From NCBI RefSeq assembly GCF_036227485.1, contig NZ_CP109479.1, forward strand, positions 5,890,001-5,954,000: a stretch of DNA of 64,000 nt, read 5' to 3'. Made by a program: the position numbers and the translations under genes. Below, piece by piece: positions 28,258 to 37,711 of the stretch; the stretch's first letter is position 1, and every line of letters begins with the position of its first letter. Origin of the DNA: Streptomyces sp. NBC_01451. GTDB taxonomy: Bacteria; Actinomycetota; Actinomycetes; Streptomycetales; Streptomycetaceae. The notes under the pieces were generated by a model, which ran no database searches, was not told the origin of the DNA, and worked only from the letters and a program-made list of their open reading frames with translations.

Positions 28258-29289
28258 CTATGAGGTCAGCCAGTCGTCGATCCCCGCCAGCAGCTTGGCC
28301 CGTACGCCCTCCGGCGCCGCCGAACCGCGTACCGACTGCCGGGCCAGTTCGGCCAGTTCCGCGTCCGTGAAGGCGTGGTACCGGCGGGCGATCTCGTACT
28401 GGGCGGCCAGCCGCGAGCCGAACAGCAGCGGGTCGTCGGCGCCCAGCGCCAGCGGCACACCGGCCTCGAACAGCTTGCGCAACGGCACGTCCTCGGGCTT
28501 CTCGTACACCCCCAGGGCGACGTTCGACGCCGGGCACACCTCGCAGGTGATCTGGCGGTCCGCGAGGCGCTTCAGCAGGCGTGGGTCCTCCGCCGCGCGC
28601 ACGCCGTGGCCGATCCGGGTCGCGTGCAGGTCGTCCAGGCAGTCGCGGACCGACGAGGGGCCCGTCAGCTCACCGCCGTGCGGGGCCGACAGCAGGCCCC
28701 CGTCGCGCGCGATGGCGAAGGCCCGGTCGAAGTCCCGGGCCATGCCCCGCCGCTCGTCGTTCGAGAGCCCGAAGCCCACGACACCCCGGTCCGCGTACCG
28801 CACGGCCAGGCGGGCCAGTGTGCGCGCGTCCAAGGGGTGCTTCATCCGGTTCGCGGCGACCAGGACCCGCATCCCGATCCCCGTCTCCCGGCCCGCGGTC
28901 TCCACCGCGTCCAGGATGATCTCCAGCGCCGGGATGAGACCGCCCAGGCGAGGGGCGTACGACGTCGGGTCGACCTGGATCTCCAGCCAGCCCGAGCCGT
29001 CCTTCGCGTCCTCCTCGGCGGCTTCACGGACCAGCCGCTGGATGTCCTCGGGCTCCCGCAGACAGGACCGGGCCGCGTCGTACAGCCGCTGGAAACGGAA
29101 CCAGCCCCGTTCGTCGGTCGCCCGGAGTTTCGGCGGCTCGCCACTGGTGAGGGCGTCGGTCAGCGCCTCGGGCAGCCGCACACCGTACTTGTCGGCCAGT
29201 TCCAGCAGGGTCGCGGACCGCATCGACCCGGTGAAGTGCAGGTGCAGATGGGCTTTCGGCAGTTCAGAGACATCACGTACGTGCTCCAT
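28258..29289 (-). CDS. add: Adenosine deaminase
   Basis: 343-aa zinc hydrolase converting adenosine to inosine (purine salvage). Metal and catalytic motifs: HLHLHFTG near the N-terminus, HGGE, RIGHGVRA, and GADDPLLFG near the C-terminus in place of the classic NTDDP. ATG at 29289 with AGGA upstream. It is convergent with murB (stops 13 bp apart) and follows the aminotransferase on the same strand, separated by a terminator hairpin. Confidence 0.92.
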   Translation of the reverse strand: MEHVRDVSELPKAHLHLHFTGSMRSATLLELADKYGVRLPEALTDALTSGEPPKLRATDERGWFRFQRLYDAARSCLREPEDIQRLVREAAEEDAKDGSGWLEIQVDPTSYAPRLGGLIPALEIILDAVETAGRETGIGMRVLVAANRMKHPLDARTLARLAVRYADRGVVGFGLSNDERRGMARDFDRAFAIARDGGLLSAPHGGELTGPSSVRDCLDDLHATRIGHGVRAAEDPRLLKRLADRQITCEVCPASNVALGVYEKPEDVPLRKLFEAGVPLALGADDPLLFGSRLAAQYEIARRYHAFTDAELAELARQSVRGSAAPEGVRAKLLAGIDDWLTS

Positions 29290-29367
29290 TCTCGGATCCT
29301 GCCGTACGTCCGGCTCGTATCGGTAGCGCTTTCCCTGAACGTGGTCTTGCTCGCACTGAGAGACGAA

Positions 29368-29400
29368 AGAAGGCCGCTCCCCGAAGGGAAGCGGCCTTCT
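29368..29400 (-). terminator. Terminator after the aminotransferase gene
   Basis: AGAAGGCCGCT (29368-29378) pairs with AGCGGCCTTCT (29390-29400), with an inner CCC/GGG helix. It lies just downstream of the minus-strand aminotransferase stop. Confidence 0.8.
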
Positions 29401-29413
29401 CGCATCACAGGGT

Positions 29414-30640
29414 TCAGCCCGTCGCCTCGGCCAGCAGCTTCTGCACGCGGCTGATGCCCTCGACGAGGTCCTCGTCGCCCAGGGCGTACGACAGGCGCAG
29501 GTAGCCCGGTGTGCCGAACGCCTCACCGGGTACGACGGCCACCTCGACCTCGTCCAGGATCAGCGCGGCCAGCTCGACCGAGTCCTGCGGGCGCTTGCCG
29601 CGGATCTCCTTGCCCAGCAGGGCCTTCACCGACGGGTAGACGTAGAAGGCGCCCTCGGGCTCCGGGCAGACCACGCCGTCGATCTCGTTGAGCATGCGCA
29701 CGATGGTGTGGCGGCGGCGGTCGAAGGCCACGCGCATCTCCGCGACGGCGTCCAGGTTCCCGGAGACGGCGGCGAGGGCGGCGACCTGCGCCACGTTCGA
29801 CACGTTGGACGTGGCGTGCGACTGGAGGTTCGTCGCGGCCTTGACGACGTCCTTCGGTCCGATGATCCAGCCGACCCGCCAGCCCGTCATGGCGTACGTC
29901 TTGGCGACACCGTTGACGACGATGCACTTGTCGCGCAGCTCGGGAAGGATCGCGGGCAGCGAGGTGAACTTGGCGTCGCCGTAGACGAGGTGCTCGTAGA
30001 TCTCGTCGGTCAGCACCCACAGGCCGTGCTCCACGGCCCAGCGGCCGATCGCCTCGGTGTCCTCGGCGCTGTAGACCGCGCCGGTCGGGTTGGAGGGGGA
30101 GACGAACAGGACGACCTTCGTCCGCTCGGTGCGGGCCGCCTCCAGCTGCTCCACGCTGACCCGGTAGCCGGTGGTCTCGTCCGCGACGACCTCGACCGGG
30201 ACACCGCCGGCGAGACGGATCGACTCGGGGTACGTCGTCCAGTACGGGGCCGGGACGATGACCTCGTCGCCCGGGTCGAGGATCGCGGCGAACGCCTCGT
30301 AGATGGCCTGCTTGCCGCCGTTGGTCACCAGGACCTGGGAGGCGTCCACCTCGTAGTTCGAGTCGCGGAGCGTCTTGGCGACGATCGCGGCCTTCAGCTC
30401 GGGCAGACCGCCGGCCGGCGTGTAGCGGTGGTACTTCGGGTTCGAGCAGGCCTCGACGGCGGCCTGGACGATGTAGTCCGGGGTCGGGAAGTCCGGCTCA
30501 CCGGCGCCGAAGCCGATCACCGGGCGCCCGGCGGCCTTCAGGGCCTTGGCCTTGGCGTCCACGGCGAGGGTGGCGGACTCGGAGATCGCGCCGACTCGGG
30601 CGGAGACCCGGCGCGCGGTGGAAGGGGTTGCAGCGCTCAT
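29414..30640 (-). CDS. Pyridoxal-phosphate aspartate aminotransferase
   Basis: 408-aa class I/II aminotransferase, interconverting aspartate/2-oxoglutarate and oxaloacetate/glutamate (prephenate activity is known in some relatives). Motifs: [47 protein letters not shown], the PLP-lysine in [16 protein letters not shown], and the carboxylate-binding Arg in [12 protein letters not shown] at 30640; in-frame ATGs at 30649 and 30688 are alternatives. Divergent from tRNA-Trp. Confidence 0.93.
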   Translation of the reverse strand: MSAATPSTARRVSARVGAISESATLAVDAKAKALKAAGRPVIGFGAGEPDFPTPDYIVQAAVEACSNPKYHRYTPAGGLPELKAAIVAKTLRDSNYEVDASQVLVTNGGKQAIYEAFAAILDPGDEVIVPAPYWTTYPESIRLAGGVPVEVVADETTGYRVSVEQLEAARTERTKVVLFVSPSNPTGAVYSAEDTEAIGRWAVEHGLWVLTDEIYEHLVYGDAKFTSLPAILPELRDKCIVVNGVAKTYAMTGWRVGWIIGPKDVVKAATNLQSHATSNVSNVAQVAALAAVSGNLDAVAEMRVAFDRRRHTIVRMLNEIDGVVCPEPEGAFYVYPSVKALLGKEIRGKRPQDSVELAALILDEVEVAVVPGEAFGTPGYLRLSYALGDEDLVEGISRVQKLLAEATG

Positions 30641-30820
30641 GGTGCCCATCGTTTCAGACCGGAAACCTCCCCGGCACACGGGTTTCACCTATTGGTCAGA
30701 CCGGACCGCCCACGGGACGGCGGAAGGTCGCCGGGCCGGGTGGACGGCTGGACAAGCGTCCGGATCCGGCGCCTGGGCTGGGCGATCTTCCGCCCACCAC
30801 GGCTCTGGGGGCGCTTTCTG

Positions 30821-30850
30821 TTCGACGACCGGCTCCGAAGCACGTACACT
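30821..30850 (+). promoter_or_regulatory. Candidate promoter for tRNA-Trp and secE-nusG
   Basis: TTCGAC (30821-30826) and TACACT (30845-30850), 18 bp apart, in the roughly 295-bp gap between the divergent aminotransferase and tRNA-Trp. Nothing else in the gap looks like a gene. Confidence 0.5.
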
Positions 30851-30935
30851 CTCACCTCGTTGGCCTTCACCGGCCCGCGCTTATCCGGTGCACACCGAGC
30901 ATCCGGACGAGTACGGTACGTTGGAGTAACCACAA

Positions 30936-31008
30936 AGGGTCGTAGCTCAATTGGTAGAGCACTGGTCTCCAAAACCAGCGGTTGGGGGTTCAAGTCCCTC
31001 CGGCCCTG
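30936..31008 (+). tRNA. tRNA-Trp (CCA)
   Basis: Acceptor AGGGTCG/CGGCCCT, D-stem GCTC/GAGC, anticodon stem CTGGT/ACCAG with loop CTCCAAA (anticodon CCA), T-loop GTTCAAG. Its position just before secE is conserved in actinobacteria. Confidence 0.96.
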
Positions 31009-31123
31009 CTACACACGCCTTTCACCAGGCGGTGTGCGCATGCACCATCTGCATTGCTTTTGCATCGCCGTGCGGCTCAGACCGGGCGCGGCACGGCCAC
31101 GACCCGGGAACAGGTGAGGACGA

Positions 31124-31411
31124 ATGGCGGACGCCGTGGGCTCCATCGATATGCCTGACGCCCAGGATGAGGCCCCCGAGTCGGACAAGAAGACTCGCAA
31201 GGGCGGTAAGCGCGCCAAGAAGGGCCCGCTGAAGCGTCTCGCGGTCTTCTACCGCCAGATCATCGCGGAGCTCCGCAAGGTCGTCTGGCCTACGCGCAAC
31301 CAGCTGACGACGTACACGACCGTGGTGATTGTCTTCGTGATCGTCATGATCGGCCTGGTGACTGTGATTGACTTTGGCCTCAACAAAGCCGCCAAGTACG
31401 TCTTCGGCTGA
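31124..31411 (+). CDS. secE: Preprotein translocase subunit SecE
   Basis: 95-aa inner-membrane subunit that clamps SecY in the Sec translocon. The single-helix SecE core is present: [18 protein letters not shown] followed by one hydrophobic helix (about 66-87). The N-terminal 35 residues are charged, Lys-rich and probably disordered. ATG at 31124. Followed 77 bp later by nusG. Confidence 0.95.
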   Translation: MADAVGSIDMPDAQDEAPESDKKTRKGGKRAKKGPLKRLAVFYRQIIAELRKVVWPTRNQLTTYTTVVIVFVIVMIGLVTVIDFGLNKAAKYVFG

Positions 31412-31418
31412 GCCAAGA

Positions 31419-31450
31419 GCGAAGGGCGCCGGGTGCGGCGCCCCTTTCGC
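31419..31450 (+). terminator. Hairpin between secE and nusG
   Basis: GCGAAGGGCGCC and GGCGCCCCTTTCGC form a stem with small bulges. It may attenuate or process the transcript. Confidence 0.5.
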
Positions 31451-31488
31451 ATGTTCCACCCACATGTATCCAGGAAGAAGCAGCCACC

Positions 31489-32379
31489 GTGTCTGACACT
31501 GACCCGAACCTGAACGACGCCATCGTGCCGGACGAGTCCGTGGATGACGAGCTCGACATCATCGAGGGCGTTGACGAGGTCGAGGACGAGGTCGACGCTG
31601 CGGACGCCGCCGTGGGGGAGCCCGCCGAGGAAGACGCCATCCACATCGAGGCCGACGAGGCCGATGAGGATGAGGACGACGCGGATGTCGTCGAGGTCGA
31701 CGCCGACGAGGACGACGAGGCAGAGGCCGAGGCTGAGGAAGCCGAGGAAGAGGTCGAGCCCGTCGACCCTGTCGAGGCCCTCCGTGAGGAACTGCGCACG
31801 CTGCCCGGCGAGTGGTACGTCATCCACACGTACGCCGGTTACGAGAACCGTGTGAAGACCAACCTCGAACAGCGTGCCGTCTCCCTCAACGTCGAGGACT
31901 TCATCTTCCAGGCCGAGGTGCCGCAGGAAGAAGTCGCCCAGATCAAGAACGGCGAGCGCAAGACGGTCCGTCAGAACAAGCTTCCCGGATACGTTCTCGT
32001 CCGCATGGACCTGACGAACGAGTCCTGGGGCGTCGTCCGCAACACCCCCGGTGTCACCGGCTTCGTGGGCAACGCGTACGACCCGTACCCGCTGACCCTG
32101 GACGAGATCGTCAAGATGCTCGCCCCGGAGGCCGAGGAGAAGGCCGCTCGCGAGGCCGCCGAGGCCGAGGGCAGGCCGGCTCCGGCCCGCAAGCTCGAGG
32201 TGCAGGTGCTGGACTTCGAGGTCGGCGACTCGGTCACCGTCACCGACGGCCCGTTCGCGACGCTCCAGGCGACGATCAACGAGATCAACGCCGACTCGAA
32301 GAAGGTCAAGGGTCTCGTCGAGATCTTCGGCCGCGAGACTCCGGTCGAGCTGTCGTTCGACCAGATCCAGAAGAACTAG
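31489..32379 (+). CDS. nusG: Transcription termination/antitermination protein NusG with acidic N-terminal extension
   Basis: 296-aa RNA polymerase-binding factor that modulates pausing, termination and transcription-translation coupling. The NGN domain begins at about residue 105 ([20 protein letters not shown]) and the KOW domain ends the protein ([18 protein letters not shown]). Residues 1-100 are an extremely acidic, low-complexity extension, seen to different degrees in actinobacterial NusG and absent in E. coli. GTG at 31489. Confidence 0.95.
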   Translation: MSDTDPNLNDAIVPDESVDDELDIIEGVDEVEDEVDAADAAVGEPAEEDAIHIEADEADEDEDDADVVEVDADEDDEAEAEAEEAEEEVEPVDPVEALREELRTLPGEWYVIHTYAGYENRVKTNLEQRAVSLNVEDFIFQAEVPQEEVAQIKNGERKTVRQNKLPGYVLVRMDLTNESWGVVRNTPGVTGFVGNAYDPYPLTLDEIVKMLAPEAEEKAAREAAEAEGRPAPARKLEVQVLDFEVGDSVTVTDGPFATLQATINEINADSKKVKGLVEIFGRETPVELSFDQIQKN

Positions 32380-32401
32380 CGCTCACCACTCAGCTTCCGT
32401 C

Positions 32402-32436
32402 CAGGTCAGGTCGGCTCTTGGAGCTGGCCTGACCTG
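32402..32436 (+). terminator. Hairpin between nusG and rplK
   Basis: CAGGTCAGG (32402-32410) pairs with CCTGACCTG (32428-32436), with a further GCTC/GAGC helix inside. It likely ends the secE-nusG transcript. Confidence 0.65.
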
Positions 32437-32480
32437 CTCGGTTTCACGCCTCGCCATGCTGTCCCTTATCGTGGTGCGGT

Positions 32481-32500
32481 TGCCTGGCTGACGTCAGGCA
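32481..32500 (+). promoter_or_regulatory. Leader hairpin upstream of rplK
   Basis: TGCCTG/CAGGCA with an 8-nt loop lies 40 nt before rplK. The rplKA leader is where L1 autoregulates its own synthesis in other bacteria; an L1-site role here is only positional inference. Confidence 0.3.
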
Positions 32501-32539
32501 CAGCGAAGACCGAAGAAAAACGAAGATAGAGGACCCGGA

Positions 32540-32974
32540 ATGCCTCCCAAGAAGAAGAAGGTCACGGGGCTCATCAAGCTCCAGATCAACGCCGGTGCGG
32601 CGAACCCCGCCCCGCCGGTCGGCCCCGCGCTCGGTCAGCACGGCGTCAACATCATGGAGTTCTGCAAGGCCTACAACGCCGCGACCGAGTCGCAGCGTGG
32701 CTGGGTGATCCCGGTGGAGATCACGGTCTACGAAGACCGCTCCTTCACCTTCATCACCAAGACGCCGCCGGCCGCGAAGATGATCCTCAAGGCCGCGGGT
32801 GTCGAGAAGGGCTCCGGCGAGCCGCACAAGACCAAGGTCGCCAAGATCACCCAGGCGCAGGTCCGTGAGATCGCCACGACCAAGCTTCCCGACCTGAACG
32901 CCAACGACCTGGACGCCGCGTCGAAGATCATCGCCGGCACCGCCCGTTCGATGGGCATCACGGTCGAGGGCTGA
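32540..32974 (+). CDS. rplK: Ribosomal protein L11
   Basis: 144-aa protein of the GTPase-associated centre of the 50S subunit; also needed for stringent-factor activation. Clear family start [20 protein letters not shown], with [19 protein letters not shown] and C-terminal [15 protein letters not shown] at 32540. In Streptomyces this protein is part of the thiostrepton target; no unusual change is visible. Confidence 0.97.
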
Positions 32975-33059
32975 GCCCTCACCTCGTAAGCCTCAGCAGT
33001 ACGTGGCAGGACCTGCTCGGTCCGTACCACGACTCCTCGGAACAACATCAGGAGCAGTA

Positions 33060-33785
33060 GTGAGCAAGCGCAGCAAGTCTCTCCGCGCTGCGGACGCCAA
33101 GATCGACCGGGACAAGCTCTACGCCCCGCTCGAAGCCGTCCGTCTCGCCAAGGAGACCTCCACGAGCAAGTTCGACGGCACCGTCGAGGTCGCCTTCCGC
33201 CTGGGTGTCGACCCGCGCAAGGCCGACCAGATGGTCCGTGGCACCGTGAACCTCCCGCACGGCACCGGTAAGACCGCCCGGGTCCTGGTCTTCGCGACCG
33301 GTGACCGTGCCGAGGCCGCGACCGCCGCGGGCGCCGACATCGTCGGCTCCGACGAACTGATCGACGAGGTGGCGAAGGGCCGTCTGGACTTCGACGCCGT
33401 CGTCGCCACCCCGGACCTCATGGGCAAGGTCGGCCGCCTCGGCCGCGTCCTCGGCCCGCGTGGTCTGATGCCGAACCCGAAGACGGGCACGGTGACCCCG
33501 GACGTGGTCAAGGCCGTGACCGAGATCAAGGGCGGCAAGATCGAGTTCCGCGTCGACAAGCACTCGAACCTGCACTTCATCATCGGCAAGACGTCGTTCG
33601 ACGACACCAAGCTGGTCGAGAACTACGGCGCCGCGCTGGAGGAGATCCTCCGTCTGAAGCCGTCCGCCGCGAAGGGCCGCTACATCAAGAAGGCCGCCCT
33701 CAGCACCACGATCGGCCCCGGCGTTCCGGTCGACCCCAACCGCACCCGCAACCTCCTCGTCGAGGAGGACCCGGCCGCCGTCTGA
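33060..33785 (+). CDS. rplA: Ribosomal protein L1
   Basis: 241-aa L1-stalk protein, also a translational repressor of rplKA in many bacteria. Family signature [21 protein letters not shown] is intact in the frame. GTG at 33060 preceded by AGGAG. Followed by a strong hairpin, so the rplKA unit ends here. Confidence 0.97.
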   Translation: MSKRSKSLRAADAKIDRDKLYAPLEAVRLAKETSTSKFDGTVEVAFRLGVDPRKADQMVRGTVNLPHGTGKTARVLVFATGDRAEAATAAGADIVGSDELIDEVAKGRLDFDAVVATPDLMGKVGRLGRVLGPRGLMPNPKTGTVTPDVVKAVTEIKGGKIEFRVDKHSNLHFIIGKTSFDDTKLVENYGAALEEILRLKPSAAKGRYIKKAALSTTIGPGVPVDPNRTRNLLVEEDPAAV

Positions 33786-33823
33786 GCCTCTCGCTCACCC
33801 CGGTAGCCGCGCGTACGCGTTTC

Positions 33824-33871
33824 GTACGACGGGCCCCGCAACCTTTCGAGGTGCGGGGCCCGTTGTCGTAC
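33824..33871 (+). terminator. Terminator after rplA
   Basis: A 17-nt arm starting GTACGACGGGCCCC (33824-33840) pairs with 33852-33871 (TGCGGGGCCC...GTCGTAC) apart from a 3-nt bulge; loop of 11 nt. Confidence 0.8.
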
Positions 33872-33922
33872 CGAGGGGTTAGCGTGAAGATCACGGGGTG
33901 TACGAGGGGGGCTGGGGACCGG

Positions 33923-34831
33923 ATGAGGGACAGCGGCGTACGGGATGCACGGGGCCTGCGGCGGGGAGTCCGGCCGGTCGTGGCGACCGCGGCGCTGGTC
34001 GCGATGGGCGTGGCGATGTCGGCTTGCAGTTTCTCCGGGGGATCCGACGACGAAGGCGCCGAGCCGACCGGCGCGGCCGGCCTCGACGCGCGTACGGCCG
34101 CCGCGCTGCACGCCGTCGAGAAGGCCACCGACCTGGCAGGCTCCGCCCGGGTCAGCTCCTCCTCCGTCATGGGCGACCTGCTCTCCATGCGGACGTCCGG
34201 AGTCCTCGGCTGGGCCGGTGAGCCGGTCGGCAGGCTCAGCATCACCTACACCGGCGGAGAACTGGCCGAATCCATGCGGGCGCTCAACAGCTCCTCCATG
34301 GAGGCCCGGCTGCTGCCCGACGCCTACTACGCCAAGGTCGGCGACAAGTTCGCCGCCCAGATGCACGGCAAGCACTGGATCAGGTACGACTACGACGACC
34401 TGGCGGACCTGCCCGGCGGCTCGGGGACGTATCTGAAGGACCAACTGCGCAACACCGCCCCGATCCAGCCGGTCAAGCTCCTGCTGGCCTCCGGTGACGT
34501 CCGCAGGGCCGGGACGGAGACGGTGCGCGGGGAGCGTACGACGCACTACTCGGGCGCGGTGGAGGTGGCGGCCCTCGCCGACTCCGCCCTCAAGGAGCAG
34601 CTCGTCCAGGCCGGCGTCACCACCGAGACGGTCGACATCTGGGTCAACGACCGGAACCTGCTGGTCAAGAAGGTCGAGCGGGGTGAACTGTCGAGCGGGC
34701 GGATGTCCTCGACCGCGTACTACAGCGCGTACGGAGTGAAGGCGGTGGTGGCGGCGCCCTCGGGCGGGGACACCGCGGACTTCAAGGAGCTGTTGGGGAA
34801 TTCGGAGGCCTCGTCCGCCCCACCGGGTTAG
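33923..34831 (+). CDS. Predicted lipoprotein 1 (LolA/LppX-like)
   Basis: 302-aa exported lipoprotein of unknown function. Signal peptide with Arg-rich start, hydrophobic run [17 protein letters not shown] and lipidation Cys35. The mature part has [20 protein letters not shown] and [15 protein letters not shown], a pattern shared with the next gene and with mycobacterial LppX/LprG-like proteins, which carry lipids or act at the cell surface. I chose the ATG at 33923; a GTG at 33884 is also possible. Paralogue of lipoprotein 2. Confidence 0.8.
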   Translation: MRDSGVRDARGLRRGVRPVVATAALVAMGVAMSACSFSGGSDDEGAEPTGAAGLDARTAAALHAVEKATDLAGSARVSSSSVMGDLLSMRTSGVLGWAGEPVGRLSITYTGGELAESMRALNSSSMEARLLPDAYYAKVGDKFAAQMHGKHWIRYDYDDLADLPGGSGTYLKDQLRNTAPIQPVKLLLASGDVRRAGTETVRGERTTHYSGAVEVAALADSALKEQLVQAGVTTETVDIWVNDRNLLVKKVERGELSSGRMSSTAYYSAYGVKAVVAAPSGGDTADFKELLGNSEASSAPPG

Positions 34832-34886
34832 GCTCGCGGTCGTTTCTGTGAATCGACCGTGTGTTCACAATGTTCCTGGGGGGATC

Positions 34887-35726
34887 ATGGGTACTTCTTC
34901 TGTTCGTGCAGGACGTGTAGGCCTCGCTGTGCTGCTTCTCGGCACCGGCGCCGTCGCCTGTTCCAAGGGGGCTTCGGAGGAGTCTCCGAAGATGACGCCG
35001 GCGGCGGCCGTCGCCAAGGCGGCGAAGAACGTGGAGGACATCACCTCCCTCAGCTACCGGATGACCGGCAGGACGCCCGAGGAGGGCCGCGTCAAGGCCG
35101 AGGCCAAGATGCGCCTCAAGCCCGACCTGGCGATGAGCATGAAGATCACCGCCCTCGACCAGGGCGCGGACGGCACCGCCGAGATCCGCCTCGTCGACAA
35201 GGCGATGTTCATAGGCGGGGGCGCGGCAGCCGCCAAGGAGATGGACGGCAAGAGCTGGATCAAGTTCGACATGTCCGCGCTGGGCGCCGCCGGTGAGTCC
35301 CTCGGCGCCGCCGGGCAGGCCGACAAGAACCCCGCCCAGGAGTCCACCTTCCTCACCGGCTCCAAGGACGTGAAGGAGGTCGGCACGGAGACCGTGGACG
35401 GGGTGAAGACCACCCACTACAAGGGCACGGTCACGCTCGACCAGTTCCGCGACTCCCTCAAGTCCCAGAGCAAGCTGACCCGCGAACAGCGCGAGAAGAG
35501 CCTTGAGCAGTACGAGAAGCTGGGCATCGACAGGTTCACCATGGACATGTGGATCGGTGAGAACCAGTTCACCAAGCAGTTCCGGATGCGCGGCGCGGCG
35601 GACAAGGGTCCGCTCGACATGACGATCACCTTCGACGACTTCAACAAGCCGGTGAACATCGCCGCGCCGGCTGCGAAGGACGTCGCGGACCTGGCGGGGA
35701 TGATGAAGGGCGCGCAGGCCGGCTAG
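34887..35726 (+). CDS. Predicted lipoprotein 2 (LolA/LppX-like)
   Basis: 279-aa lipoprotein, paralogous to the previous one: signal LGLAV-type hydrophobic run ending GAVAC (Cys25), then [27 protein letters not shown] and [18 protein letters not shown] at 34887 with GGGGGGAT upstream. The two genes lie in tandem between rplA and rplJ, interrupting the usual ribosomal-protein order. They may form a surface or lipid-handling pair; function is not known. Confidence 0.82.
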   Translation: MGTSSVRAGRVGLAVLLLGTGAVACSKGASEESPKMTPAAAVAKAAKNVEDITSLSYRMTGRTPEEGRVKAEAKMRLKPDLAMSMKITALDQGADGTAEIRLVDKAMFIGGGAAAAKEMDGKSWIKFDMSALGAAGESLGAAGQADKNPAQESTFLTGSKDVKEVGTETVDGVKTTHYKGTVTLDQFRDSLKSQSKLTREQREKSLEQYEKLGIDRFTMDMWIGENQFTKQFRMRGAADKGPLDMTITFDDFNKPVNIAAPAAKDVADLAGMMKGAQAG

Positions 35727-35800
35727 GAGCTCCGCCGGTCGCGCGTTCCCCGCGCCCCTTGGGTGCGCCCGTTGGGCGCGACCCTGGCAGGGGCGCGGAT

Positions 35801-35830
35801 TTGCTTGACGGGGACGCCCTCACGTAGTCT
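35801..35830 (+). promoter_or_regulatory. rplJ promoter
   Basis: TTGCTTGACG (35801-35810) and TAGTCT (35825-35830). Depending on the -35 chosen the spacer is 14 or 18 bp. Transcription would begin about 35837, the start of the L10 leader. Confidence 0.55.
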
Positions 35831-35837
35831 CGTCCAG

Positions 35838-35930
35838 AAGCCAAAGACCGCTGGTCGTTGCCTTGTGCTCGTAAGAGGACTCGGTGGCCGAAGGATCCGC
35901 TGAACTGCGGACGACCCGCGCAGGTGTGAC
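35838..35930 (+). ncRNA. L10 (rplJL) leader RNA
   Basis: The segment from CCAAAGACCGCTGG through GAGGACTCGGTGGCCG to CTGCGGACGACCCGCGCAGG has the layout of the ribosomal protein L10 leader, bound by the L10-L12 complex to repress its own operon. Assigned by position before rplJ and by motif; not folded by software. Confidence 0.6.
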
Positions 35931-35983
35931 TGTGGATGTGCTCCCGGACGGAATCCGTTTACGGAATTCGGTTGGTCGAGCTC

Positions 35984-36018
35984 ACGCCCCGTGCGCCTGC
36001 GCCGGGGCGTTTCGTTTT
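35984..36018 (+). terminator. Attenuator-like terminator in the rplJ leader
   Basis: ACGCCCCG (35984-35991) and CGGGGCGT (36003-36010) form a stem followed by TTCGTTTT. It lies between the L10 leader and the rplJ start, so it could control read-through into rplJL-rpoBC. Confidence 0.75.
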
Positions 36019-36067
36019 CCCAGTCTCCTTCTGAGCGGTCCTCATCACCCGGAAGGAGGCCACGCTT

Positions 36068-36598
36068 ATGGCAAGGCCCGACAAGGCTGCCGCGGTAGCC
36101 GAGCTCGCGGACCAGTTCCGTAGCTCGAACGCCGCTGTGCTGACCGAGTACCGGGGTCTCACCGTGGCGCAGCTCAAGACGCTGCGTCGTTCGCTCGGTG
36201 AAGACGCCCAGTACGCCGTGGTGAAGAACACGCTGACCAAGATCGCGGCCAACGAGGCCGGGATCTCGACGCTCGACGACCTGTTCAACGGTCCGACGGC
36301 GGTTGCCTTCATCACCGGTGACCCGGTGACGTCGGCGAAGGGTCTTCGTGACTTCGCCAAGGACAACCCGAACCTCGTCATCAAGGGCGGTGTCCTTGAC
36401 GGTAAGGCGCTGTCCGCCGACGAGATCAAGAAGCTTGCGGACCTCGAGTCCCGCGAGGTTCTGCTCAGCAAGCTGGCCGGTGCTTTCAAGGGCAAGCAGT
36501 CTCAGGCTGCCTCGCTCTTCCAGGCGCTGCCGTCGAAGTTCGTCCGCACCGCGGAAGCGCTTCGCGTCAAGCTCGCCGAGCAGGGCGGTGCCGAGTAA
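36068..36598 (+). CDS. rplJ: Ribosomal protein L10
   Basis: 176-aa stalk-base protein that anchors L7/L12 dimers. Family features: [36 protein letters not shown] and [15 protein letters not shown] at 36068 with GGAAGGAGG upstream. Precedes rplL by 110 bp. Autoregulation through the leader RNA upstream is likely. Confidence 0.97.
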   Translation: MARPDKAAAVAELADQFRSSNAAVLTEYRGLTVAQLKTLRRSLGEDAQYAVVKNTLTKIAANEAGISTLDDLFNGPTAVAFITGDPVTSAKGLRDFAKDNPNLVIKGGVLDGKALSADEIKKLADLESREVLLSKLAGAFKGKQSQAASLFQALPSKFVRTAEALRVKLAEQGGAE

Positions 36599-36708
36599 CT
36601 CGGCTCGCACTCTGACCGCCGCCTGACGCGGTGGTCGACGCGGGCCGAACGTACGCCCGCCGACACTTACATCGGCACCTGCCGAATTGACTGGAAGGAT
36701 CGCCCAAC

Positions 36709-37095
36709 ATGGCGACGAAGCTGTCCCAGGAAGAGCTGCTCGAGCAGTTCGAGTCCCTCACCCTCATCGAGCTCTCCGAGTTCGTGAAGGCGTTCGAGGA
36801 GAAGTTCGACGTCACCGCCGCCGCGGCCGTCGCCGTTGCCGGTCCGGCCGGCCCGGCCGCCGTTGCCGACGCCGTCGAGGAGCAGGACGAGTTCGACGTC
36901 GTCCTCACCGGCGCCGGCGAGAAGAAGATCCAGGTCATCAAGGTCGTGCGTGAGCTGACCTCCCTGGGCCTCAAGGAGGCCAAGGACCTCGTGGACGGCG
37001 CCCCGAAGCCCGTTCTCGAGAAGGTCGCCAAGGAGGCCGCCGAGAAGGCTGCCGAGTCCCTCAAGGCCGCCGGCGCCTCCGTCGAGGTCAAGTGA
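36709..37095 (+). CDS. rplL: Ribosomal protein L7/L12
   Basis: 128-aa stalk protein that recruits translational GTPases. N-terminal dimerisation helices, Ala/Val/Pro hinge (about residues 40-60) and the C-terminal domain [20 protein letters not shown], the factor-binding surface. ATG at 36709. Followed by a 15-bp hairpin and a 616-bp gap before rpoB. Confidence 0.97.
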   Translation: MATKLSQEELLEQFESLTLIELSEFVKAFEEKFDVTAAAAVAVAGPAGPAAVADAVEEQDEFDVVLTGAGEKKIQVIKVVRELTSLGLKEAKDLVDGAPKPVLEKVAKEAAEKAAESLKAAGASVEVK

Positions 37096-37171
37096 CCCCA
37101 TCGAGGGTCCGCTGAGGACTCTCGTGGCAGCTGAGCAGGGGCTGCGGAAAGCCCTGTAACGCTGACGCAGT

Positions 37172-37205
37172 GAAGAGCGATCATCCATCTGGGTGGTCGC
37201 TCTTC
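37172..37205 (+). other. 15-bp hairpin between rplL and rpoB
   Basis: The arms 37172-37186 and 37191-37205 pair over 15 positions (with three G:T pairs) around the tetraloop ATCT. There is no U-tract, so it may be a processing or partial attenuation site, as known between rplL and rpoB in E. coli. Confidence 0.6.
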
Positions 37206-37711
37206 GGCGTTCGAGGGGTCGGGTCGTGGCTGCCTTGCACGCTCGGTGACGGCGAGTAAGGTGATCTTCGTCGTGCCTCTGAACGCCCCTGATGCTGTGC
37301 CGCACGTGACGATGGCGGCATCGGGTTTGGGCATGGAGGCCTTGACGAACCGCACGGAGCGCGCAATTCTCAGGACGCGTCGTCACAAGGATCCGAATCC
37401 GAGGTTGGATCGGTGGCGAAGAGGGCAGTATCGATGTGGCATCGAGGCGTGGCTTGCAGCAGGGGTTGAGAACAACGAGGGTCTTCAAAAACCCGCACTG
37501 GACATCAGTGGGCCTAGTGGCTACACTGACCCTTTGCGCTGCCTGTTAGCTGCCTCCTGCCCGTCACCAGGGGCATGCCCTCGCTTGAGCACCGACGATC
37601 GGACCTTCTCCGACCTGGCCTTTTCCGGCTGGTCGTGGAGAGCCTGTCTCTGTGCCCCGGTGAGGGGCCGGTACGCGCGTAGTGAGTCCGAGCCCTCGGA
37701 AGGACCCCCTC
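37206..37711 (+). other. rpoB upstream region with promoter
   Basis: No supportable gene here. At 37499-37504 and 37522-37527 the pair TGGACA and TACACT is spaced by 17 bp, a good vegetative promoter; transcription would start near 37534, giving a leader of about 180 nt before rpoB. rpoBC may thus be transcribed both from here and by read-through from rplJL. Confidence 0.65.
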
